Shown: positions 16,838-25,986 of the stretch, piece by piece
How the letters are laid out: each line of letters begins with the position of its first letter
How positions within the stretch are numbered: the first letter of the stretch is position 1
Assembly (NCBI GenBank): GCA_003345545.1
Contig: PRDH01000044.1
Location: forward strand, 1 to 64,000
Length of the DNA: 64,000 nt
Reading direction: 5' to 3'
DNA from: Candidatus Thorarchaeota archaeon
GTDB taxonomy: Archaea > Asgardarchaeota > Thorarchaeia > Thorarchaeales > Thorarchaeaceae
Position numbers and translations under genes: made by a program
The notes under the pieces: model-generated
Databases searched by the model: none
Seen by the model: only the letters and a program-made list of their open reading frames with translations
What the model was told of the DNA's origin: nothing

Positions 16838-16921
16838 GAGGTTTCACTGTCTGGACGGATGTTGAACGCGAGATAAGCCTTTGGAGGAAGGCAAGTCTCA
16901 ATCTCGTCACTAAAACAGCAT

Positions 16922-17836
16922 TTAATAGGAGAGCTTCCCCTTGAAGACGATGACGCCAGTACCACTGACCTTGACTTGCTCAATGTCTTCTTTGTCGCCG
17001 TGAACTTCAACGAAGACTCTTCCTGGGCGACCCACGTGATACCCTTGCTCAACGACAATGCTAGTCACAGGGCGAGTGGGCTCGATGAAACCATAGCGAA
17101 TGAGATAGCAACCGATGCTGCCCGCTGCAGAACCAGACACGGGATCCTCGTAGACTCCGAGAGCAGGTGCGAAGGTCCGAACCTGGGCATCTGAAGTGGG
17201 TGCTCTCGTTTCCCTAGTGAAGACGCTCACAGTGACATAATCGGAGTCCTTCTGAAGCGCCTTGAGCTTGTCCCAGTCTGGCTTTATTCGATCAAGCGCT
17301 CTCATTGTTGAGAGAGGCATAATGAGGTGGGGAGTTCCGGTGCTTACTGTTTGAATCGGACTTGGTGAATGATAGTCTGCAAGCGTGAGACCCAACGCCT
17401 TGAGGTACTCCTTCGGGTCATAGGTCCTCAGGAAGACTGGCTTCCTGTGGGTAATCTGGATTTCATGTCTGCCAGTCGATTCGTTCTTGACTATCTCCAC
17501 GTCGAGAATGCCAGCTCGTGTTTCGAGGCTGACCATTGTGACATCCTTTGCTGTTTCAATCAGTCCTTCCCTAATCAGTGCATGAAACGCCGCAATAGTA
17601 GGATGACCTGAGAAGTCTATCTCGCTCTTCGGGGTCAAATACCTGAAGTAGAAATTCGCCTTATCGGACTCCATAACAAAGACCGTTTCACGCGTGTTCA
17701 TCTCGCGAGCGATTTTGGAGAGCATTTCATCGTCTAGACGATCAGCACCAAGAACGACTGAAGCAGGGTTGCCTCCGAAAGGAGTGTCTGTGAAAGCATC
17801 AACATGGAAGATATCAAGTTCGCTGCGAGGAACCAT
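16922..17836 (-). CDS. PhzF-family isomerase-like protein
   Basis: A 304-residue protein of the PhzF/diaminopimelate-epimerase fold. The N-terminus LDIFHVDAFTDTPFGGNPA, the NTRETVFV motif with the catalytic Glu, the DFSGHPTIAA segment and the EDPVSGSAAG motif are all clear. PhzF isomerises a dihydro-hydroxyanthranilate in phenazine synthesis, but most family members in archaea have no known substrate and no phenazine genes are nearby. The ATG is preceded by GGAG at a wide spacing. It is divergent from the sugar-isomerase-like gene. Confidence 0.85.
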   Translation of the reverse strand: MVPRSELDIFHVDAFTDTPFGGNPASVVLGADRLDDEMLSKIAREMNTRETVFVMESDKANFYFRYLTPKSEIDFSGHPTIAAFHALIREGLIETAKDVTMVSLETRAGILDVEIVKNESTGRHEIQITHRKPVFLRTYDPKEYLKALGLTLADYHSPSPIQTVSTGTPHLIMPLSTMRALDRIKPDWDKLKALQKDSDYVTVSVFTRETRAPTSDAQVRTFAPALGVYEDPVSGSAAGSIGCYLIRYGFIEPTRPVTSIVVEQGYHVGRPGRVFVEVHGDKEDIEQVKVSGTGVIVFKGKLSY

Positions 17837-17963
17837 TCAACACCATCTCCGAAGGCCCTTCTCGGAGCGTGCTAATTAATCATTGCATCTGATTTCACTG
17901 CACAATCAACCATCATCATGTGCGTCCCAAAGTGATATAGCGGAATACTCCAAATGCCACGTC

Positions 17964-19175
17964 ATGGCCATCAAGATTGTTCCTTTCTTTTCAGCACTTT
18001 CGCCCGATGGACTCAGGAGCCAGGTTCTTGATAGGATACAACAAGAGGGTGTTAGGATAGTCTCAAGCGCAGAGGAGCTCGCACCCAAGGAATCCGTCTG
18101 CATCTTCATCGGAACTGGGGGAACAGAGAATGATGTGGTTGAGTTCCTTGAAAATGCCCGCTCCGCATCTCAAATAACCATACTGAGTTATGACGAACGA
18201 AACTCGCTGCCTGCTTCAATGGAGATACGAGCTTACTTGCAGAGGAGAGGAGTTGAGGCTACGATAGTGCATGAACCTCTGAATGGGCTCCGCGAGCTTC
18301 TTGGCAGATGGGTCAAATGTTCGCAGATCATCGAGCATCTTAAGGGCAGCAGACTTGGACTTGTCGGCCAATCGTCATCTTGGCTGATTGCCTCGGATGT
18401 CATTCGCCGAAAGGTAGCCAAGAAATGGGGACTTGAGATAGTTGATATTCCAATACAGGAACTGATGGATGATTTGCCGGAAACATCCAACAATGGATTC
18501 AAGACGCGTATGGATGATTTTCAGTCTCATGCGATATGCCAGAGTGTTTCAAGCGCGGATATTGGCCGAGCTGGAGCCGTGGCACAGCGACTTGCAGAAA
18601 TCGTCAACGACGCCAAACTTGATGCTGTGACTGTTCAGTGTTTCACGCTGCTTCAAGAAACGGGCACATCAGGGTGTGTTGCTCTGTCCTCCGTCAACGA
18701 CGTGAGAGATCTAGTGGCAGGATGCGAGGGTGATATTCCTGCTACCTTCACGATGTTGCTTGCCAAGATGCTCACAGGACTGCCCTCATTCATGGCGAAT
18801 GTAGCGAGTGTGGACCTGGAGCTTAACACCGCAGTATTTGCACACTGCACAGTACCTTTGAGCATGACTGAAGGATACGAGACGACCAGCCATTTTGAAA
18901 CAGGAAAGAGTGTGGGCATTCGAGGAAGATTGCCGCTCTCTGAGGTAACAGTCTTCAAAGTCTTCGGGGAGGATTTAGGTGAGCACTGGGTTTCTAGCGG
19001 CACCATCATTGAAAACCTGGTGAATGAGAGTGGATGCAGGACTCAAATCAGAGTTGCAATGGACGAGCCTGTTGATTATTTCCTAGAGGAGTCACTGGCG
19101 AATCACCACATTATCATACTAGGAGATCATGTTGAGGTGATTGCAGAATTCTTTGAGTTCCTTCGCAGAAAGTGA
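17964..19175 (+). CDS. L-fucose/L-arabinose isomerase-like protein
   Basis: About 403 residues from the ATG at 17964 (MAIKIVPFFSAL), a typical N-terminus for the FucI/AraA-like family; the frame is open upstream to 17883, but that stretch is not protein-like. Family features are the GLVGQSSSWL segment, the conserved Glu in a FTLLQETGTSGCVALS strand and the QLQ-like C-terminal domain. These enzymes interconvert aldoses and ketoses with a metal. No sugar kinase or transporter gene adjoins it, so the substrate is open. No strong ribosome binding site precedes the start. Confidence 0.65.
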   Translation: MAIKIVPFFSALSPDGLRSQVLDRIQQEGVRIVSSAEELAPKESVCIFIGTGGTENDVVEFLENARSASQITILSYDERNSLPASMEIRAYLQRRGVEATIVHEPLNGLRELLGRWVKCSQIIEHLKGSRLGLVGQSSSWLIASDVIRRKVAKKWGLEIVDIPIQELMDDLPETSNNGFKTRMDDFQSHAICQSVSSADIGRAGAVAQRLAEIVNDAKLDAVTVQCFTLLQETGTSGCVALSSVNDVRDLVAGCEGDIPATFTMLLAKMLTGLPSFMANVASVDLELNTAVFAHCTVPLSMTEGYETTSHFETGKSVGIRGRLPLSEVTVFKVFGEDLGEHWVSSGTIIENLVNESGCRTQIRVAMDEPVDYFLEESLANHHIIILGDHVEVIAEFFEFLRRK

Positions 19176-19725
19176 ACAGGCATGATAGTTAGAGAGAATG
19201 AGGTGGCGAGCATGCGGGAAATCGTGGTAGGAGGGGGGAGTTTCGTAATTGAGGGCATGTAACGAAAAACTAGCCCACACACTCGCCAATGTTTCTTTCC
19301 ATGGAGGTAAATCTTGCCCTTAATCCTCCGTGATAAGATGATAGCAGAGGTCACTTATTAAAGTTTGCCTAGGTGAAGATACTGAATTCGATGGTTTATG
19401 AAATGTTTAAGTTTTCGGCGGCATTCCCTAAATCTGCCAAGGCGACATGGAACAATGCGATAGAATTGGCGCGTATGGCATTTCGAAGGCCAGTGATTCA
19501 AGCCCCCATAGATTGGTCGGTCTATTTGTTAAGGCGTTCACGTGTCACTTTAATGTTGTATAACTGTCAAAGAAGCCACCATATGCAACGATGCACTCCA
19601 GCAGAGCAATGTTTCGAGGGGAATGTTTCACGCTATGGTGCGTGATTCTTCTATTGACCACTCAGAAGAAAAGAGGAGGAGTGCATCACTTGGCTGAGTA
19701 GCTGCAACACCTTTGAAGCATGATC
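19176..19725. other. 550-bp spacer with no convincing gene
   Basis: Both flanking genes end here (convergent). One open frame of 90 codons at 19373-19645 on the plus strand has no ribosome binding site and an unlikely composition, so I do not call it. I see no tRNA, hairpin terminator or repeat. Purine-rich GGAGG-type tracts near 19230 and 19670 are not followed by a usable frame. Confidence 0.5.
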
Positions 19726-21372
19726 TCACTGGCCGGTCTTGTAGGGTTTGCTGATGCTTTCCTCTTCCACTTGAGTTGGTCTGTGGCCTTTGCGCCACTC
19801 CTCGATAGGCCTTGAGAACTTCTCCTCCACTCGTGACCTATGAATTGTGTTCATGGTACAGAATGGAATGATTCTGCCATCGGGTACTGCGTAGTTGACA
19901 TCACAGTGCTGTACGCGCTCAAGATCGAAGTTGTAAGGGTCTTGAAAGTGCATTATTCCAAGCATGATCACGCGTCGCATGAATTTGGCAAGTGAGTCAT
20001 AGTCTCCACGTTTGAGAAATGCGCTGAGCAAGTCCTTGAGAATTCCCTTCTTCTTGATATGACGAACACCAGCAGCCAGCTTTGCCTTTGCACGTGTACT
20101 GGCACCGGCCTTCTGATCAGCATAGAGATTAGATATCTCTTCTAAGAGAACCAGGAAACTGTCAACATCGATGACCTGAGTGATTGGCTTGTAGCTGCCG
20201 TCTTCGTCGATGAAGATGAAAGTGGACATACCGCAGGCAAAGTGCGAACTGAGCTCCAGCTCAGGGCCACCCTTGATCATACCGAGGGCACGACCAACTG
20301 GCATCATCGAGGGGACCGGATACCAGTCGCTCGCAGGAATCCTGCCGCCAGTCTGCTTTTCGATGAGGTGGATGACATCAGGTATTGTGATGCGCATCTG
20401 ATGGCGAGCTTTGTGGTCGATTCGACCAGTAATGCTCACTGGCTGAAAATTCACGCACCGAATAACGTCACGATTGTCTACTGCAAACTGGACAATATCA
20501 CCTAGTTGGTCATCATTGACGCCACGCACAACCGTGGGAACTAGGACAAGTGACTCCATGCCAATCTCACGTGCATTCTGAATAGCCTGCTTCTTGAGTG
20601 GCAACAAGTCATTTCCTCTAGCTGCAAGATAAGGACCGGGAGTGACACCATCGAACTGCATATAGATGGTTGAGAGACCCGCATTACGCAGTTCCTGTAA
20701 GTACTCCTTGCTCTTTCCAATTCGAATCACGTTACTCGCAATCTGGACATGCCTGAAACCAAGCTGCTTTGCCCATTTGATGTACTGCGGAAGATTCTTG
20801 CTTACAGTCGGTTCACCGCCAGCAAACTGGACAGCCGGGGCTGGAACAGGCAAATTGCTTCGCAGGTTCTTGAGCATTTCAAAGACCTCCTGCGGGTCGG
20901 GCTCATAGATATCGCCACCTTCTGCCGCAACTGCAAAGCAGATCGGACATCGCAGATTACACCGGTTGGTGACGTCTATTAGCGCTAGAGCTGTATGTGA
21001 TTTGTGCTCTGGACATTGACCACAGTCCTCTGGGCAACCTTTCACGGTTTCCGTTCGAGGATTATCCAGCCCTACCGACTTGTACCACCAAGTCTGAGCT
21101 TTCTTGAATAGTTCAACATCGCCCCAATAAACATCAATGAACTCCCCGTGTTTCTCACAGGTCTTCTTGTACATTACCTTGCCGTTTTCCTCGTATAGAG
21201 TTGCATCGATGACATGAACTTCGTCATCAGTAAGCAAACACTCTGGACAAATGGATTGAGTTGTATAGGGGAGCTCCCTTACAGGATACTTCTGAACATG
21301 ATACCTTGAGAGGTCACTTTCCGTGTGCTTAACTGGCGTCTCAGGTACCGGTTTTACATCATCTGTGGCCAT
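19726..21372 (-). CDS. tes: Radical SAM enzyme of the tetraether lipid synthase (Tes) family
   Basis: A 548-residue protein matching the Tes/MJ0619 family, which joins two archaeol lipid tails to make GDGT membrane-spanning lipids. The N-terminus has SICPECL (Cys42, Cys45) and Cys72/His75, a metal-binding pattern; then KGCPEDCGQCP (Cys113, 117, 120) and the radical SAM motif CNLRCPIC (Cys138, 142, 145). QFAGGEPT and QFDGVT strands and a C-terminal HCDVNYAVPDGRIIPFC segment complete the family layout. The ATG is preceded by AAGGAGCT. It lies downstream of an NTP-pyrophosphohydrolase-like gene. Family members also include paralogues of uncertain substrate, so GDGT synthesis is likely rather than proven. 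Confidence 0.82.
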   Translation of the reverse strand: MATDDVKPVPETPVKHTESDLSRYHVQKYPVRELPYTTQSICPECLLTDDEVHVIDATLYEENGKVMYKKTCEKHGEFIDVYWGDVELFKKAQTWWYKSVGLDNPRTETVKGCPEDCGQCPEHKSHTALALIDVTNRCNLRCPICFAVAAEGGDIYEPDPQEVFEMLKNLRSNLPVPAPAVQFAGGEPTVSKNLPQYIKWAKQLGFRHVQIASNVIRIGKSKEYLQELRNAGLSTIYMQFDGVTPGPYLAARGNDLLPLKKQAIQNAREIGMESLVLVPTVVRGVNDDQLGDIVQFAVDNRDVIRCVNFQPVSITGRIDHKARHQMRITIPDVIHLIEKQTGGRIPASDWYPVPSMMPVGRALGMIKGGPELELSSHFACGMSTFIFIDEDGSYKPITQVIDVDSFLVLLEEISNLYADQKAGASTRAKAKLAAGVRHIKKKGILKDLLSAFLKRGDYDSLAKFMRRVIMLGIMHFQDPYNFDLERVQHCDVNYAVPDGRIIPFCTMNTIHRSRVEEKFSRPIEEWRKGHRPTQVEEESISKPYKTGQ

Positions 21373-21498
21373 ACTTGCTAGCTCCTTAGTCGAATATTAC
21401 CACCACTGGACAGGGTGGTATGTGATGGCCGGACGCGTAGGATGAAGAATATAACCTTTGTCAGATGTTTCAGAGTATGTAGAGTGAGCTTTCGTGTA

Positions 21499-21807
21499 CT
21501 ACATGTCTGGGTCTTGCATGAGGATGTACCCTTGCTTGAAGCCGCCCCTGAACAATCTCTTGGTTTCGCGTTGGAGGTCCAACATTGCTCGGTCAGTCTT
21601 TCGTAGATCAAGCAGAGCATCCAATGCCTCAAGGATATCTACAATCTCCTCAGAGTCCCCCGACTCGAGGAACTCCTGGGCCTCCTCGACGATTTTGGCC
21701 CTCAGAAAACGGTCGAGCTCTCGAGAAGTAGCAACACGGACTTCAGGATTGAATCCCTTTTCCCGAATGATTTCAGGTATCTTATCTCGTACCAGTTTCT
21801 CCACCAT
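21499..21807 (-). CDS. MazG-like house-cleaning NTP pyrophosphohydrolase (COG4997 type)
   Basis: A 102-residue protein beginning MVEKLVRDKIPEIIREKG, the hallmark of the COG4997-like all-alpha pyrophosphohydrolases related to MazG and HisE. The metal-binding Glu/Asp pattern EEAQEFLES...EEIVDILEALDALL is present. These enzymes are predicted to remove non-canonical nucleotides. The ATG at 21807 is supported by GAGGGA eight bases upstream; the frame extends six codons further but without a better start. It sits between an unknown zinc-ribbon gene and the Tes-type gene, all leftward. Confidence 0.78.
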   Translation of the reverse strand: MVEKLVRDKIPEIIREKGFNPEVRVATSRELDRFLRAKIVEEAQEFLESGDSEEIVDILEALDALLDLRKTDRAMLDLQRETKRLFRGGFKQGYILMQDPDM

Positions 21808-21829
21808 GTTTTGTCCCTCACACATAGTT

Positions 21830-22534
21830 CTACCTTAGTGCTAACGCAGCCTCAACTTGGAATTTCGCCGCTGAGAGGAATGAGTCGATGGCAGCCTTTA
21901 CAGTGCCTGGGAGTTCGTCTGTCCAGGGGGAGGGATCGTCACGAGCAGTCGATCCAGTCATAGACTCAAAGGGGAGGAACTTGGCTTTGAATTTCCCATC
22001 AAACGAAATTGTGCCAAGCCACTGACCGTCTTTGACCAGTTCGTAAGTGGGAAGGAACTTCCTCATAGAGTCTGGTATGATGGCATTCCAGTAGATTGAC
22101 ATGCCATTGAACTGTCCGAGCTTGCCAAGACCTATACTGTAAGTATCAAGGGTGGCTTTTGCAGTCACAAGTCTATAGAGAATGACTATTCTGCAATTCA
22201 GACACTGATTGAATTCAAGGCCATCACCATTTGGCTGAACGTAGGCAATCCCGTTCTTCTCAATGTTGTCATCATTGCAGTGGACGCATAGGTTCATCCC
22301 CCATCGGACCTGAATATGCTCACTAAGTGGACCCTTTACGAATCTGGTGATTGCGTTTTCAAAAGCAGTCTTAACATCAGCAGGATCTTCAGAATCCATT
22401 TTGTGACGTATTGCTTGCCACACTTCCAGTATGTTTTGCCACAGAACTCGGATTACCATATCTGCAAGCTTGTCGAAGGATCTTTCTTCAAGAGCGCTCG
22501 TCCAGAACACCTCAACCTTATTTCTGCAGGACAA
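21830..22534 (-). CDS. Hypothetical protein with a zinc ribbon
   Basis: A 234-residue protein that I do not recognise. Two CxxC pairs, CVHC (83-86) and CLNC (111-114), could bind one zinc. The N-terminal 75 residues look helical and the C-terminal part mixed alpha/beta. The TTG at 22534 lies about 20 bases after a TATA-like GATTTAAT on this strand, consistent with a near-leaderless transcript; a GTG at 22510 is an alternative. It is followed after 22 bases by the pyrophosphohydrolase gene and may share its transcript. Confidence 0.6.
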   Translation of the reverse strand: MSCRNKVEVFWTSALEERSFDKLADMVIRVLWQNILEVWQAIRHKMDSEDPADVKTAFENAITRFVKGPLSEHIQVRWGMNLCVHCNDDNIEKNGIAYVQPNGDGLEFNQCLNCRIVILYRLVTAKATLDTYSIGLGKLGQFNGMSIYWNAIIPDSMRKFLPTYELVKDGQWLGTISFDGKFKAKFLPFESMTGSTARDDPSPWTDELPGTVKAAIDSFLSAAKFQVEAALALR

Positions 22535-22784
22535 CCTATTGCAGTGACCAATTAAATCTTGGTTGGACCTATAGGATGGTCAATTTGGCTTAGCCTAAGA
22601 TTTTTAACCAAGTCGAAGATGAGAGTCTAGAGAGCCCCTACAGGTGAGAAAGGATGGATTATCAAATCGACTAGGCAAGTAGCACTATCACCTAGTGATG
22701 GACATGCATGGTTCTCATCTGCGGATGGTGGCAATCAATCGCTTTCTTACTATTGCAGCAACGAATACCTGAGAGGACACTGAG

Positions 22785-25700
22785 ATGAGCTCATTACCGA
22801 AACGATATGAACCGCTTGCCCTAGAAGAAGAGGTCCTTGATTTCTGGGAGAGAGAGAGAATCTACGACAAGACCATCGAACTCAGAAGTACGGGGCCAAG
22901 ATGGAATTTTCTTGAGGGCCCTCCTACAACAAATGGATTCATGCATGTTGGGCACGCTCGAGGTCGAGCCATGAAAGACGCACAGATCAGGTACATGACC
23001 ATGCGGGGCTACAATGTATGGCGCCGTGGCGGATGGGACATGCAGGGTCTGCCCGTGGAACTTGAAGTTGAGAAGAAAGAGGGTATTGTTGAGAAGGGGC
23101 TAATCGGGTCGAATCTCGGAATGGATGTGTTCGTCAAGAAATGCAAAGAACTCGTAGACTTCTATCTAGAGAGATGGGTCAACGATTCAGTTAGGCTAGG
23201 TCTGTGGCTGGACTATCCATCAGCCTATCAGACTCGAAGGGATGACTACATAGAACATGTCTGGTACTTCCTCAAACTTGCAAACGAAAAAGGACTGCTG
23301 GGCAGAGGTTATCGAGTCAATCCAATCTGCCCACGATGTGTCACAGCACTCTCGGAGCACGAGGTCTCTCAGGGGTACTTGATGAAGACAGATCCTTCGA
23401 TATATGTCAAGTTCAAGCTCGTGGACAGGGAGAATGAGTACTTGGTCATCTGGACCACGACTCCATTCACTCTGATCTCGAACGAGATGGTTTCTGTACA
23501 CCCAGACTGCAAGTATGTCAAGGTCAAGGTCGAAGGCGAACTCTGGTGGCTCGTCGAGGACAGAGTAGAAGATGTAATGCGGAAAGCAAAGAAGAAATCG
23601 TATGAGATTGTCGACTCACTCTTGGGCAAGAAAATGCTTGGATGGAAATATGAACATCCATTCAAGGATGAGGTCCCGTTCCATCGGGCGCATGATGAGA
23701 AATACATGCATGCAGTTGTCACAGGTACCCATGTCACCGTAGTGGATGGTACGGGACTTGTGCATACGGCACCCGGATTTGGGCCCGATGACTTCAATGT
23801 TGGTAGAGAGTTCGAGGTTCCAGTTCTTGCGCCAGTGACAGGGTCAGGCAAATTCACATCGGAGGTACCTATGTTCGAGGGAAGATTCGTCTTTGATACG
23901 AACCCTGAGGTTCCGAGGCTGCTTGAGAAGAAGGGGCTTCTCGTCCATGAAGAAACTCTGGAACATGAGTATCCTCACTGCTGGAGATGTGACACTCCTC
24001 TCATCTACCTCGCGGACAAGACTCAGTGGTTCCTGAAGATGACAGGAGTACGAGAACGACTGGTCAAGGAGAATAGCATAGTAGAGTGGACACCGGAGTG
24101 GGCAGGAACAGGTCGTTTTGGAGACTGGGTGGCAAATGCAGATGATTGGTGTATATCGCGATCCAGAGTCTGGGGCTCCCCGCTTCCGGTGTGGATTTGC
24201 GATGATTGTAAGTCAGAAATCGTCATAGGTTCCCGAAAGGAGCTGAAAGAACATGCAATAAGAATGCCAAAGGACTTTGAGATGCATAGACCCTGGGCCG
24301 ACAAGGTCGTTCTCAAGTGTGAGAGGTGCGGGGGCAAGATGCATCGCGAGAAGTTCGTGACGGACTGCTGGCTAGACTCAGGCATGGCGCACACTGCGAG
24401 CTTGGATTATCTGAAGGACCCAGCATTGCATAAGCAGCTCTTTCCCTTTGACTTCATAACGGAGGCAGTGGACCAGTCAAGAGGATGGTTCTACAGCCTG
24501 CTCTATACTTCAGTTGTCATGCATGACAAAGCACCCTTCAAAGCAGCCGTGAGTCAAGAGCATGTTTTGGACGAGGATGGGGGAAAAATGAGCAAATCAA
24601 GAGGAAATGTCGTCTGGGCACAGGATGCATTTGCTAGCATAGGAGCAGATCCATTCCGCGCATTTGTACTGACTCGGTCGGCATCATGGTCTCGAATGAA
24701 CTACGACTCAAAGGAGATAGAGCTCACTCGGAAGAAACTGGACGTTCTCTGGAATGTTGTGCTCTTCACGGAAACCTACATGGACCTTGACGACTTCAAG
24801 TTCAATGAGAAGCGGATGATGAAGTCGCTGCCTAATGCGAATATAGAGGATAGGTGGATATTATCCAGGCTCCAGAGTGTGGTCAAAGAGTACCATGAGC
24901 AGATGAAGAAGTACCTGTGGCATCAGGCAGGACGAATCCTTCTTGATTTCATATCTGAAGACCTCAGCAGAGTGTATCTACCATTGGTGAAAAAACGTGT
25001 CTGGCTGGACAGCGAGGATCCAAAGAAAGTGATGGCATACGATGTCATTTACTATACGCTTCAGACCTTTCTGAGAGCCCTTAACCCATTCACTCCGTTT
25101 CTATGTGAGAAACTCCACAAAGACTTCCTTGTGAGATTTGCTGATGGTCTTCCCGAGTCCATCAACTTGACAGATATGCCGATGCCTGTAGAGAAGATGA
25201 TAGACACAGAAATGGAGTCGACGTTCGATGTGCTTCAAGAACTCAGGAGCGCCTCAAGCTATGCTAGGAACAAGAAGGGCGTCAAACTGAGACACCCCGT
25301 CGCGAAAGTCATACTCATAGCTGTAGATGATGAAATCAGTTCGAGAGCCGAGAGCCTGAGAGATCTCTTGCTAGATGATCTCAACACTAGGGCCTTCGAG
25401 GTGCGACGAACAGATGTCATGGCCGAATTCACACAGCTCTCAGTCAAGCCAAACTACAAGGCACTCGGTCCAAAGTACAAGGACATGATGAAGCAACTGG
25501 TCGCAGCACTTCAGGAAGCCAATGCAGTCAAACTCCGTGCAGACTTGGAGAAAGGGAAGGCAGGAGTTGTTGTTGCAGGAAAGAAACTCAAATTGGTCGA
25601 GGGGGACCTAGAGTTTGTGGAGAGCCTCCCAGACCATCTCAGCTTTGCTGAAAGTAATGTTGGCAAGGTCTACATTGATGTGACACGTACGAAGGAACTT

Positions 25701-25982
25701 GAGGCTGAAGGGCTTGTGAGAGATGTGACAAGGCGGGTTCAGGTCATGAGAAAGGAACTAGACCTCAAGGTCGAACAGTCAATTGACCTGGTACTTCAAT
25801 TCTCTGAGGATGAATCGGTCGAACTGGCAGAGATGTTCAAGACACATTTGATAAACGAAACGCGGGCACAGTCATTGAATCTTGTGGGTCCTAAGAAGGT
25901 GCCAGATTGGGGAAAGTATCACTATGTCAAGGATTGGCAGATAGATGACCTTAGCTTAAAGGTAGGAATAAACCCCCTGTAG
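22785..25982 (+). CDS. ileS: Isoleucyl-tRNA synthetase
   Basis: Charges tRNA-Ile. The 1065-residue length and domain order fit archaeal/eukaryotic-type IleRS. The HIGH motif is HVGH in TTNGFMHVGHARG and the KMSKS motif is GGKMSKSRGN. The editing domain insertion carries WTTTPFTL and the metal-binding CxxC pairs (CPRC, CDDC, CERC) are present. The ATG follows GAGGACACTGAG. A TATA-like TTTTTAAC near 22600 would give a leader of about 150 bases, long for archaea; a CTAGG/CCTAG inverted repeat lies in that leader around 22670-22695. The end is four bases from the end of the convergent M20 peptidase gene. Confidence 0.97.
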   Translation: MSSLPKRYEPLALEEEVLDFWERERIYDKTIELRSTGPRWNFLEGPPTTNGFMHVGHARGRAMKDAQIRYMTMRGYNVWRRGGWDMQGLPVELEVEKKEGIVEKGLIGSNLGMDVFVKKCKELVDFYLERWVNDSVRLGLWLDYPSAYQTRRDDYIEHVWYFLKLANEKGLLGRGYRVNPICPRCVTALSEHEVSQGYLMKTDPSIYVKFKLVDRENEYLVIWTTTPFTLISNEMVSVHPDCKYVKVKVEGELWWLVEDRVEDVMRKAKKKSYEIVDSLLGKKMLGWKYEHPFKDEVPFHRAHDEKYMHAVVTGTHVTVVDGTGLVHTAPGFGPDDFNVGREFEVPVLAPVTGSGKFTSEVPMFEGRFVFDTNPEVPRLLEKKGLLVHEETLEHEYPHCWRCDTPLIYLADKTQWFLKMTGVRERLVKENSIVEWTPEWAGTGRFGDWVANADDWCISRSRVWGSPLPVWICDDCKSEIVIGSRKELKEHAIRMPKDFEMHRPWADKVVLKCERCGGKMHREKFVTDCWLDSGMAHTASLDYLKDPALHKQLFPFDFITEAVDQSRGWFYSLLYTSVVMHDKAPFKAAVSQEHVLDEDGGKMSKSRGNVVWAQDAFASIGADPFRAFVLTRSASWSRMNYDSKEIELTRKKLDVLWNVVLFTETYMDLDDFKFNEKRMMKSLPNANIEDRWILSRLQSVVKEYHEQMKKYLWHQAGRILLDFISEDLSRVYLPLVKKRVWLDSEDPKKVMAYDVIYYTLQTFLRALNPFTPFLCEKLHKDFLVRFADGLPESINLTDMPMPVEKMIDTEMESTFDVLQELRSASSYARNKKGVKLRHPVAKVILIAVDDEISSRAESLRDLLLDDLNTRAFEVRRTDVMAEFTQLSVKPNYKALGPKYKDMMKQLVAALQEANAVKLRADLEKGKAGVVVAGKKLKLVEGDLEFVESLPDHLSFAESNVGKVYIDVTRTKELEAEGLVRDVTRRVQVMRKELDLKVEQSIDLVLQFSEDESVELAEMFKTHLINETRAQSLNLVGPKKVPDWGKYHYVKDWQIDDLSLKVGINPL

Positions 25983-25986
25983 GTAC

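Noticed and set aside
19373..19645. 90-codon open frame on the plus strand in the spacer before tes
   Set aside because: No ribosome binding site, odd composition and no recognisable domain; likely chance.
22600..22784. T-box-like leader for ileS
   Set aside because: T-boxes are bacterial, and no specifier loop or T-box consensus is visible.
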